NCBI RefSeq assembly: GCF_016545825.1
Contig: NC_052616.1
Span: forward strand, 13,268,001 to 13,332,000
Source: Eucalyptus grandis
Lineage: Eukaryota; Streptophyta; Magnoliopsida; Myrtales; Myrtaceae
Direction of reading: 5' to 3'
Length of the DNA stretch: 64,000 bases
Below, piece after piece: positions 1 to 8,771 of this stretch. The position numbers were made by a program, and so were the translations under genes. Numbering within the stretch: the stretch's first letter is position 1; each line of letters begins with the position of its first letter. The notes beneath the pieces are model-generated. The model searched no databases. It worked only from the letters and a program-made list of their open reading frames with translations, and was not told where the DNA came from.

Positions 1-1258
1 AGAAAGTCCTTCTATCTTCCAAACCCTCTTCATGATTGAACCATGTGTCCCTCAATCTATTTCCGAGCCTGATCCAAAGAAGCATGTTAGACACTTTGAT
101 GGTGATGGACATCCTGTTCATTACTATAAAGACAATTATGGTCATTGTTTTTTGGACCCTTTTTGTCAATGTTCCCACTGTACAAATTCTCCCGACGAGG
201 TAGATCCTTTTGCAAAATCTCCACCTCGACGGAAAAGACCAAAGGATAAGATGTTCCAAAGGTACTTAGACGGAGATTCCTCCGTTGATACTCTTGGTGA
301 ATGTGACAAATACCAGTTCATGGTTTCTTATGCACCACCTCCACCACCAGAGTCTAGTACTACATCTCAAACCTCACCAGATCCACCAAAAACACCACCA
401 CCATCTCCTCCCCAGAAAAAGCAAGTTCTCTCTCCATTCTATAAGCCAATCCTTAAGTGGGCTAAGAAACATTCTTACCCCCTCGAAGTTCCAGAAGAAG
501 CACCACCTACTTCTTCTATAGCCATGTTTCAGGATACTGACTTTCCTCCACTTGTCAAGGAAAGTTCTAAACTCTCATTCCCTGCTGCAGAAGAGTTTAT
601 TGATCCTCATGGCCAATATCGCCATGTTCCTAAAATTCCTACTCCCACTGATGTGGATGAACATGGGAAACAGAAAAAAAAAACCTCTGCCGCTGAAGCT
701 GTTCTAAATTGGCAATCAGAGACTATGTTAGCTCAAAACAATGCCTTCAAGGCAATTGATTCCAAAATTGGAAGTGTGCAACAAGATCTCCGAAGATATG
801 ATGAAAGTACCAAGAAGATACTTTCTGAATTCCAGAAAAGGCTTCATGCCTTGGAATCGGACAACATCTTGGGTACCATTATCTCGAAAATCCACGGCCC
901 GGAAATAGAAAAGCTCAAAACCCAAATCCAGCTTCTTGAAGAAGGAAGGTTGACCATTTGACCCATTAGCACCTCTGTTAAAACCGGGTATTTACCCCCA
1001 CCACCTCAAACATCCATTTTTGCCACTATTCCAACAGATCCTTATAGAAGAGAACCGGATATGGCAGACTTACGAAATCATATCAAAATTCTGCAGAAGG
1101 AAAAGGGGAAAGAAAAGGCATCACCCGAAAAAGCATCACCCACAAAATCAAGTTCCATTGTCATAAGAGAAAGGCCAGAACAGATGATGCTATCAAATCC
1201 ATTAGAATCTTTTCTAAAGGATTTAGGCACCAGAACGACCTCGTTATCCAACGGCTGA
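1..1258 (+). pseudogene. Endogenous caulimovirid, N-terminal/coat-proximal part (cut by window edge)
   Basis: Reading frame 2 is open from the first base of the window, so the start lies upstream and the methionine at 32 is probably internal. The frame runs to a TGA at 959-961 and continues in the same frame to a stop at 1256-1258, so one in-frame stop separates the two parts. Seen: a Cys/His-rich patch near residues 39-52, a proline-rich stretch near 103-130, and a helical, probably coiled-coil segment near 225-305 rich in Glu, Lys and Gln. It is followed by coat, zinc-knuckle, protease, RT and RNase H pieces in caulimovirid order, which is the reason for the call. No movement-protein domain is visible; it may lie outside the window. 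An old, non-functional copy by its stops and frameshifts. Confidence 0.6.
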
Positions 1259-2448
1259 ACAACTTTGATCCTCCCAAGACTTTGCTCCCAGTGGAGCAAA
1301 CTTCTCATGATACTGAAACAGAATCTTCAGTATCCCTTTCCTCCTCTTCATCCTTCTCAATTCCTACAGTTGATACCCTCCCCTTTGCACCAGTCACTTC
1401 ATCAGTATTCATGGTTGATTCCCCAGACGAAGATATGGAATCAGATTATTCTGACACAGAAATGGGTCAGACAAGCGATCCTACTCGCAATCCTACTCAG
1501 CATGTGTCCATCGCATCAAAACAATTCTTCACCATTGATGATATTCCTTATCAGAAATGGCCGAAAAGGCTTGAAGAATTTCATACATGGCTGAAGACCT
1601 AGTCTATCACCAATCATGATATGAATGATGTCTTGTACAATTTCGTTACAAGATTTACGGGGAAGCTTGAAGCTCGGTGGCGTCACTTTCGGAAACGGGA
1701 CCAGATTCATTTTCGATGTCACCTAATTTCAGCCATGCCCTCACTCTCTTATATCATGTCTTTGTGGGAAAACCCGGTGATCTCATAGAGATAAAAAGAA
1801 GAGAGTTTTTTGAAAGACGATGCTTGCTCCCTCCGAAGAAACATCTTGATAAGCATTTTAAATTAATGCTTCAAACCTTTATCAAGTCGAATGGACCCAA
1901 ATTTGAAGCATGTTTTCCTTACTTCCATCCCGAAAGAACTATCCCAGATGGTTGAAAGATCATTCTTTGGAAAACAAAGGTGGGTACAAGATATTCCCTT
2001 GGGAGAAATACAGCAAGAAATCCATCTATGCCTAGAAGAATTATGCTTAAAACGCAAGATGGTGCAAACATACATCACATATGACAAACGCCTCGAATCA
2101 GCCTGTTCCCGTCAGGAGCTGAAAATTAAATGCTCAAAGAAAGACTGTGATGGTACATGTGGCAAGTATTCTCGGAAGAAGAAACATTACAAGAAGTTTT
2201 GGATAAAGAAATCCAAACATGGTTCCAAGCACTTCCGGAAAAAGAAGAAATGGCGATACCTACGCAAAAGAAAGGATCGCACAAGCCACAAGAAATCAAA
2301 TCGTTGCTACATTTGCAATCAGAAAGGACATTTTGCTAAAAATTGTCCTCAAGCGAGAAAAGGTCATAATCATCTTATCCATCATATTGAGAACGAAATA
2401 GGTATTTCTCTCGAAAATGATGATATTGAATCCTTATTCTCTCGCTAA
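1259..2448 (+). pseudogene. Endogenous caulimovirid coat-protein region with CCHC zinc knuckle
   Basis: Coat-like sequence is spread over three frames: 1282-1602 (ends in TAG), 1677-1955 and 1891-2448. At least two frameshifts and one nonsense codon break it. The second half is very rich in Lys and Arg, as in nucleic-acid-binding coat proteins. A CX2CX4HX4C zinc knuckle lies at 2305-2346 (residues C-Y-I-C, then H, then C). In the Caulimoviridae this knuckle sits at the C-terminal end of the coat domain and binds the genomic RNA. The order coat, knuckle, protease, RT continues downstream. An LTR-retrotransposon gag is the main alternative; the lack of integrase and LTRs and the promoter downstream favour a pararetrovirus. 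Confidence 0.65.
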
Positions 2449-2559
2449 TGAAGAACCTTCCGAACAAACTCGTGTGCCATTCCCTCTTACCAAACTTCCG
2501 GTGGCGAGTCGGACTCGAGTCCGAAGAAATTTTCCATATATCACCATCATCTCCGTAAC

Positions 2560-2890
2560 CAAACCTTGACATATTTTCAAGTCAAACTCACCGTCCACAC
2601 TTCCCCGTAAAAATCCTCACATCAAAGTTTGCCAAACCTATCACTGTTATTGCTCTCATTGACACAAGAGCAAGTTGTTCTATCCTAGATACCAAAATTC
2701 TTCTGAAGAATTCTGGACCCCTTACATCCGATACTTCAGTCTGCGTCGGGGAGATACTTTCTCCACAAATGTCGAACCACTCCTGTAACCGTCGGTTCTT
2801 CCCTTGAGTGTTCCATAACCGCAAAGATTTTTGGATCTAACCTTCCCAATAAAGATTTGATAATTGGGTGGGACATTATGACTCAAATCT
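2560..2890 (+). pseudogene. Endogenous caulimovirid aspartic protease region, broken
   Basis: A retroviral-type aspartic protease signature is recognisable at 2652-2681 (A-L-I-D-T-R-A-S-C-S, with the Asp codon at 2661-2663). The family motif is D-T-G-A/S; here the Gly is replaced by Arg, which should abolish catalysis. Frameshifts surround it and no open frame covers the whole domain. A second piece with the flavour of the flap/C-terminal protease region (I-I-G-W-D, near 2857) is in another frame. Position between the zinc knuckle and RT matches caulimovirid polyproteins. Confidence 0.5.
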
Positions 2891-3930
2891 CTCAGCTTCG
2901 CATCATTCTTGGAAAAGGTCTTAGATATAAAGATCAATTTTCTGAATTTGTTAATATCCATAGACTATTTTCCATTGAAATGAGTCTACTAGATCCAATT
3001 ATGCAGAAGCTATTAGAATCTTGTTCAGAATCCCATGCAGAATTCGCTCAAAAGTGCTCTCATCCTTTATGGGAAAACCCAGAGTTCTTTGTTCGACTTC
3101 CTTTCAAGAAAAATGAAGACATAAACCCAACCGGGCGAGCCACATGGGAATGAAGCCGAGAACATTTGGTTATAGCTCAAAGGGAATGCTCGGAACTTTT
3201 GCAACAAGGCCTTATTGAAGTTTCCAATTCACAATGGGCTTGTGAAGCCTTTTATGTCAATAAGTGTGCCGAGCAAAATAGAGGAAAAATGAGATTGGTA
3301 ATCAACTATCAACCCCTCAATCTTTTCCTCCAAGATGATAAATTTCCTTTACCATCTAGAGATTCTCTCTTTAGTGGTTTAACCAAAGCCCACATCTATT
3401 CCAAATTCGACCTCAAAGCCGGATTTTGGCAATTGGGCATCCATCCTGAAGATAGATCCAAAACAGGATTCTGTATTCCAAACCAGCACTTCCAATGGAA
3501 AGTTCTTCCTTTTGGCTTAAAGGTAGCACCATCCCTTTTCCAAAAGGCCATGTGCCGCATCTTCCAACCGATTCTATCAAGTGCAGCTGTATACATTGAC
3601 GATATTCTGCTCTACAGTCCTGATGAGCAATCACACTGTCAACTTCTTGAGCAGTTTGCAGAAATCGTAAAGAAGCATGGTATTATGCTTTCACAAAGGA
3701 ATATGAATATTGCCCAGACAGAAATTGAATTTCTTGGTATGCACCTTAACAAAGGTACATATTACCCAGGGCCACATATCGCTCAAGAATTATTGAAGTT
3801 TCCTCAGGACAACTTCACAACAAAGCAAGTTCATCAATTTCTTGGGATAATTAACTATCTCAGGGTTTTTTTCCCAAACATTGCAAAGCTTCGATTCCTT
3901 TGCAATCCATGTTGAAGAAGAATTCCCCAC
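2857..3930 (+). pseudogene. Endogenous caulimovirid reverse transcriptase
   Basis: The main open piece is 3166-3915 (249 aa), preceded in a nearby frame by 2857-3153 (98 aa). RT motifs are clear: L-V-I-N-Y near the start, F-P-L-P, F-D-L-K-A-G-F-W-Q, F-Q-W-K-V-L-P-F-G-L and the catalytic Y-I-D-D at 3592-3603. The wording of these blocks matches Caulimoviridae (badnavirus/tungrovirus/petuvirus-like) rather than Ty1-copia. RT copies the pregenomic RNA to DNA; plant pararetroviruses do not need integration, so this copy is presumably an accidental insertion. A TGA at 3151-3153 and a stop at 3913-3915 interrupt the polyprotein. Confidence 0.8.
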
Positions 3931-4400
3931 CTTGGGGAAAAGCCCATACCAAAGCAGTCGCTGAACTCAAAGAGATTATGCAGAATCTCCCACCATTACA
4001 AATACCATCAACAGGCAAAAGGATTCTCCAAACTGACGCCAGTGATGAATCTTGGGTAGTTTGTTCTTTTTGAAGAAATTGATGGTAAGAGACTCCTCTG
4101 TGCTCATAAAAGTGGAAAGTTTTCCCAAGCTGAAATGCATTACCATTCCACTTTCAAAGAAATCTTAGCGAGTCAAAAATGGAATCAAAAAGTTTGAGTT
4201 TCATCTTATTGGCCACCACTTTACGGTAGAATTAGACATGGCATCTTTCCCTCGGATGACCAAGTTTAAACGTAAATGATTCCAAATTCGCAACGCTTCG
4301 ATGGGCAGAATGGTTTTCAAAATACTCATTTGAAACTAAGCATATTCCTGGAAAGAAGAATGTACTTGCTGACTTCTTATCAAGGCCAAAAGCACCAGCC
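3931..4400 (+). pseudogene. Endogenous caulimovirid RNase H domain, frameshifted
   Basis: RNase H blocks follow the RT directly: the first catalytic-Asp block (Q-T-D-A-S) near 4030-4045, an A-H-K-S-G-K-F segment near 4105, the Glu block (Y-H-S-T-F-K-E-I-L-A) near 4140-4168, and the C-terminal H-I-P-G-K-K-N-V-L-A-D-F-L-S-R-P block near 4340-4386, which is the usual tail of RT-RNase H in retroelements. The blocks fall in different frames, so several small indels have accumulated. No integrase domain follows, which separates this from LTR retrotransposons. Confidence 0.7.
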
Positions 4401-5590
4401 GAGATCAACATGTATATCAAAAGGCCTGCTTTCCATATGCTCAACCATGGAGTAAAATACAAAATCGAAAACATCAAAGATTTACAAAGCTGGAAATATC
4501 TCCAAGAGATTATCCAGCAAATCCAGAACGACAGCCTTGCTGAGAACTTGGAGAACCTCATGTGCCAAAGCCACACAGACCTATTCAGATTCAATGGAGG
4601 TTCGATTCTTTATCCTTTTGGGTTAAATATGAATTATCCATTCATTCATCCTCTTATCACGGAAGGAAGATGATTTCCCGAACAGCTCAAAACGTTATTA
4701 TGGTACTTAACCAATAAGTATCGATAGCTTTTGAAATCCCAACGAAGATTCATTGCTAACCTCACAAGGATATTCTGCTCGGAAGAAACATTGAAAAAGA
4801 ATGTGATAGAAATCTTTTAGAATTTCTAAATTGGTTCTATCATCCTACATGCTGGAAACAAGACCTGGAAAAAGAACTGAGATCTATGACGCCAAATCCT
4901 GAGGTTCATACCATCCTGTTTTTCCGACATCCTTGGAATTTTTGCATAAATAATGGAAGTATTCTCGATGCACCACTAGAAATAGGAACCACATCCTATA
5001 AACCTAACTTGAGCAGCCGAGAAGCCCAAATTTACAAATCTTATCCTAGATACGTTCGACTTTGTGAACATGAATATCGAGAACTCCGAGAGAATCCTAT
5101 GCCGGAAAACAAGACCATTCCCGAAGATGTTTGGAAAAATGCACCCACTACGTGGGATCATTATGACCTAGCACCGAAGCTAAGGAAGCACTCGGACAAT
5201 ACGAGACAAGCCTCATCGTCCCAAGAGCCTGAAATGACAAGCGAAGATGATATTGTCCAATCCACCTGGGACCCCTATGCACGCTTTGGAGGACCTCGTC
5301 CCGGGATCCCTACGAACAATTCCAAAGCATGGACGCATCCTTCTATGCGAGCCATCCAAGCGGCCTCGGCCCAAGAATTCCCGACACCCGAGAAGATGAA
5401 AATACAACCGGGTGAAGAAGAAGCATCACATTGGGCTCATGAACAAGCATCCTCATCACGAAGGTTGAATCAAATCCTCTCACCAGAGGACCTTGAAGCC
5501 CTTGAACAGAAATACGAAGCACATCTCCTAGAAGACAGCTCGGATGACTCAGTTTGTAGCTACAACGCTCATGACGGACGAGACCGTTGA
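4401..5590 (+). pseudogene. Endogenous caulimovirid tail region downstream of RNase H (includes a 234-aa open frame)
   Basis: Sequence downstream of RNase H stays coding-like in pieces: 4410-4673 (87 aa), then an interrupted stretch, then 4886-5590 (234 aa). The 234-aa frame is already open upstream of its ATG (back to about 4818), so it looks like the C-terminal part of a longer protein and not a gene with its own start. It begins with a hydrophobic/aromatic block and ends in a long acidic, Ser/Glu-rich, probably disordered tail. I do not recognise the domain. A protein or extension after RT-RNase H is known in some genera (for example the P4 of rice tungro bacilliform virus); whether this is related cannot be told by eye. 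Confidence 0.5.
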
Positions 5591-6090
5591 GTCCGTACAA
5601 ATCACTGTAGCAAGTCACTGTTCACTTTTACTGTAGCACTAGGCTAGAGAATGTACCTGTTCACGCAGTCGATTCTTTTATTCATAGTGTGCGAATAATT
5701 CCCTTTCGGTGCCCCTGTTTGTATCCGGACCCGTGAGCTAGGTCCCTGTGTGTGTCCTTGTGACCTCTTATTGCCTATATAAGGCAAGGAGGGTGTAATG
5801 TTTTGGGCAGAGTCCCCTGAAGTAAAGTGTGTGCTTGGTGTAAATCTCTCCATGGCCTTCTAAATTCCCTCTTCTTCTCCAGCCTGGTAGGATCCTTCAA
5901 GAAATGCAGCTTGGGTAGGTTAGAAACGTTTCCATCCTGGCATCTCTAAGTGTCTCTAGGCTTTAAACTAAAGGGCTGAGTGGTTTCCTGCTAAAAGGCT
6001 GTCCCTGAAGGGCTTAAACGGGGTTGTTCGCCCACTGTGGGATGCATACCTGTAGGAAATTTACTCTCCTTCCCTGGTTCTAAGTCTAGG
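5591..6090 (+). promoter_or_regulatory. Caulimovirid intergenic region with TATA box and leader
   Basis: After the last viral stop comes non-coding DNA with a strong TATA element at 5775-5784 (ctatataagg). The TATA sits inside a symmetric context: TTGCCT, then ATATA, then AGGCAA (5771-5787). In caulimovirids the pregenomic-RNA promoter lies in just this position, after the RT gene and before the leader. Downstream 5790-6090 holds a leader-like stretch with several short inverted pairs. I looked for the initiator-Met tRNA primer site (TGGTATCAGAGC) and did not find a good match. Confidence 0.5.
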
Positions 6091-6097
6091 TCCATTC

Positions 6098-6650
6098 ATG
6101 GTATGTAATTGAGTTCAAATTCACGATTATTTTCAATCTAACGCGATTTTAGCGTGACCTAACCTACTAGGTAGCTTTTATGAATTTTTTAGTACAATTG
6201 ACCCGTGATTGATTATTTTCGAGCCACAACGTACATCTTCAACACATTGGCAACTCTCGATTATCGTAAAAATCTCGAGATTTCAGTTACGGACACAAGG
6301 TACCCAAAACGACAAAAAATCGGTCTAGTGCCGATCGATGATAATTTTGCAATCAAGTGGAATCACCCACACTTAATCACACACTTCAGTCGAATCGACA
6401 TATCTCCAGTCTCTGATCAATTTTTAATTGTGCCGTAATGACTCTTGCAAATTGGCACAGTCAAGCAGTTGATTTCTGGTCGAATTCTCAAGTCTATTGC
6501 GTTAAAATCCATTAATGACTTCCCTAGATAGTCTAGTTATTTCATTAGTGATCGGCTCAGAGAATAACACTATAAGCGCGTCAATGAAAGGCTCGATTTA
6601 TTCAATTGAAAACATGATTGAAAATTCAGGATGTCACATAAATAACCCAA
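6098..6650 (+). repeat. Dispersed repeat, LTR-like, copy 1
   Basis: About 550 bp that recurs in inverted orientation at 43597-44154. Matching landmarks run in order through both copies (for example acgtgacct-type sequence near 6153, tgacccgtg near 6198, gtcgaatcgac near 6390, and gatgtcac at the 3' end near 6641). Copy 2 has TGACAT/ATGTCA ends, which suggests an LTR; the 5' end of copy 1 is eroded. No coding sequence is seen. Confidence 0.6.
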
Positions 6651-7184
6651 GGGAAATTATAGATATGGGAAGCTATGGGTATTAAGGAAACAAGGAGCAA
6701 AATATGAAGAGTTGATGGGGATTTCGTTACAAGTGGCAGCTCCACAACATTCTGTTTCTTCGAAAGCGAAATATGAAGAGTTCCAACCTTGACCTATCTA
6801 AATTTAAAAAAAAAAAAAAAAAAGACCTACCTAGGGTTGGGATTATATGGACCTGAGCATGTCCTTAAACTGATTCTGTTATCGGAGTCAACCCCAACAG
6901 TAAAATGGGGTAATGACAAACCGCCGGGGGCTTGTAACCAAACTTGGGTAACCCCCTGGGGCGGATTCCTGTGAAGCCTTCCCCAAGTAACCAATCCCAT
7001 CAATCAAACCTAATCAATCAAATCTAATCTAATCAATCTGGGATCGTTTCCGGCATAGGCAAGTACCACTCTAAAGTCTTAAAGCTCTTTTGAAAAAATA
7101 AGTCCACTTTGGGAAATTCATTTCGAGAATTCTTAAAGTGAAAATCATAACATATTTTGAGCTTGAAGAAGGGAAAAGACAAGA
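6651..7184. other. Unassigned spacer
   Basis: No gene is supported. The stretch holds an A-rich run at 6808-6823 and a cluster of short imperfect repeats of the type aatcaatc/aatctaat near 6998-7037. Confidence 0.5.
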
Positions 7185-8771
7185 CAATGCTCGGTAAAAT
7201 GACCGAGACAAATAGTACTAACCATGAAGAGACAATTGGAGAAGGGGGCAATTTCACCGAGTCATCAGCCAACCCTTGCGTCCATAACTGGATGTCACTT
7301 ATCATTACCAAGCTATTGATCCTTCATCGCCAGCAATGTACTCAAACGAATTTACTCATTCAATCCAACACTTCACAACAACGTCACATTCAAATTTTGC
7401 TCTCTGCACAGTGACGCACAAATGGTTGCACGCATCCGAGGCATCAAGCTTATTTTACATTCAAAATAGGAATGAAATGACGTGTAACCACACTTGAAGA
7501 ATACCGTTATGGGTACACACTGCCACACACCTCACACATATGTCACGGGGACATGTTTATTCTAAACAATTGCAAAAAACACAAGAAATAAATAGTAAAG
7601 CATTCCAAACTTGCTGAAGACCCAATCTAGCAAAGCACGCGGACAATGAATTTCTCCCATAGAGCTGCCTATTCCATCCATTTTGAATGATTATATGCTC
7701 CATTAGATCAACTATCTGGACGCATATCAAGCTGGACTTGAGAATATGCAATCTTCATGCCCATCTAGTAAGCTGTTGCTGGTGCCATTGCCGGCCGCAA
7801 CAAAAATCACATGTCTCAGCTTCCTAATCCAATAAAAGATTTTATGATGATACGTCATCTAAGTTTGAAGCCAAAGGCTCTTTGATACAATCAGTTAAAA
7901 CCACTAACAGCAAAGCATAAATGGCGACATTGGATAAAAATCATGTTCGGATCACTTCATACAAAAACCTAGTCTGCTGCAGGCAGGCATTCATATATCA
8001 GGGACATGTACATAAGGAAGAAAGTGAAAAGTGATAGAAATCATCACTGGGTGATGCAGTTATGAGTAGTTTGAGAGAGACATACTCGTCAGGACATTAA
8101 CCTGGCTAGCAAGAAATTAGAGCTTATGGTTTTAAATTTGTCTCGACAAGCATGGAGCAAAAGTGAACAGGTAACTAAAACATCTTTTTTTGTTTGTTAA
8201 AAACAGGCTTGTATTAGAGCAGCTCTAAATTATTCAGGCAAACAAACCTCCGCATTTCTCTTTTAGCTATAAACATTAAGGCACATTTCTTAATTGCCTT
8301 GAACCCCATTTGTAAATAACCCAAGCAAAATGACAAGCATGGGGACCTATTGTTACTGAGAAACAAGAACAACAACTGCTAAAAGCTCATGAGGGAGCCC
8401 ACGTCCCTCCAAAGATGACTTCGTTTTTATTAAAAAAAAAAAGTATAGGAAACGGCTCGGAAAGAAAACCAATCAAAATCACTCAATCCGCCCAACAAAA
8501 GTGAAAAACCACAATGCAGTTAGTGCGGGTTTCAGTTCAAGAGGCAACTCCATTGCTCCATGACATTACTCCTTGACCTCGGAGTCCGCTGGGGATTCTC
8601 TCGTCAATCAAATCTTAACTATTTTGTGAGACAAGACATGATTGGACAAATGGAAGAGCGTTACCCTTTCATAGGGTAATTGACTTAATTTCGCGAGCCT
8701 ACTTGGCCTACACTCTGCAATTTTATTTCAATTTCAGTTGGAATACGGTTTACCTGGAGCCTTTGAGGGAA
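7185..8771 (-). other. 3' flank of NLR1 (shared NLR downstream segment, copy A)
   Basis: Read on the minus strand directly after the NLR1 stop, this sequence is collinear with 39792-41310, which follows the NLR2 pseudogene on the plus strand. Matches begin a few bases after both stop codons (gtaaaccgtattccaactg against gtaagccatattccaactg) and continue to about 7190/41310. Parts recur at 25858-26830 and 44888-45110. It is probably the NLR1 3' UTR plus downstream DNA; a short intron in the UTR is possible (a gtaaac donor-like site just past the stop and a ttgcag site about 40 bp on). No protein is encoded. Confidence 0.75.

Noticed and set aside
6205..6438. 77-aa open frame with plausible codon use
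   Set aside because: Falls inside the dispersed repeat; the inverted copy at 43597 does not keep the frame.
5591..6650. Viral LTR or primer-binding site linking the caulimovirid to the repeat at 6098
   Set aside because: No TGGTATCAGAGC-like site, and the repeat has an independent copy at 43597 without any viral sequence.
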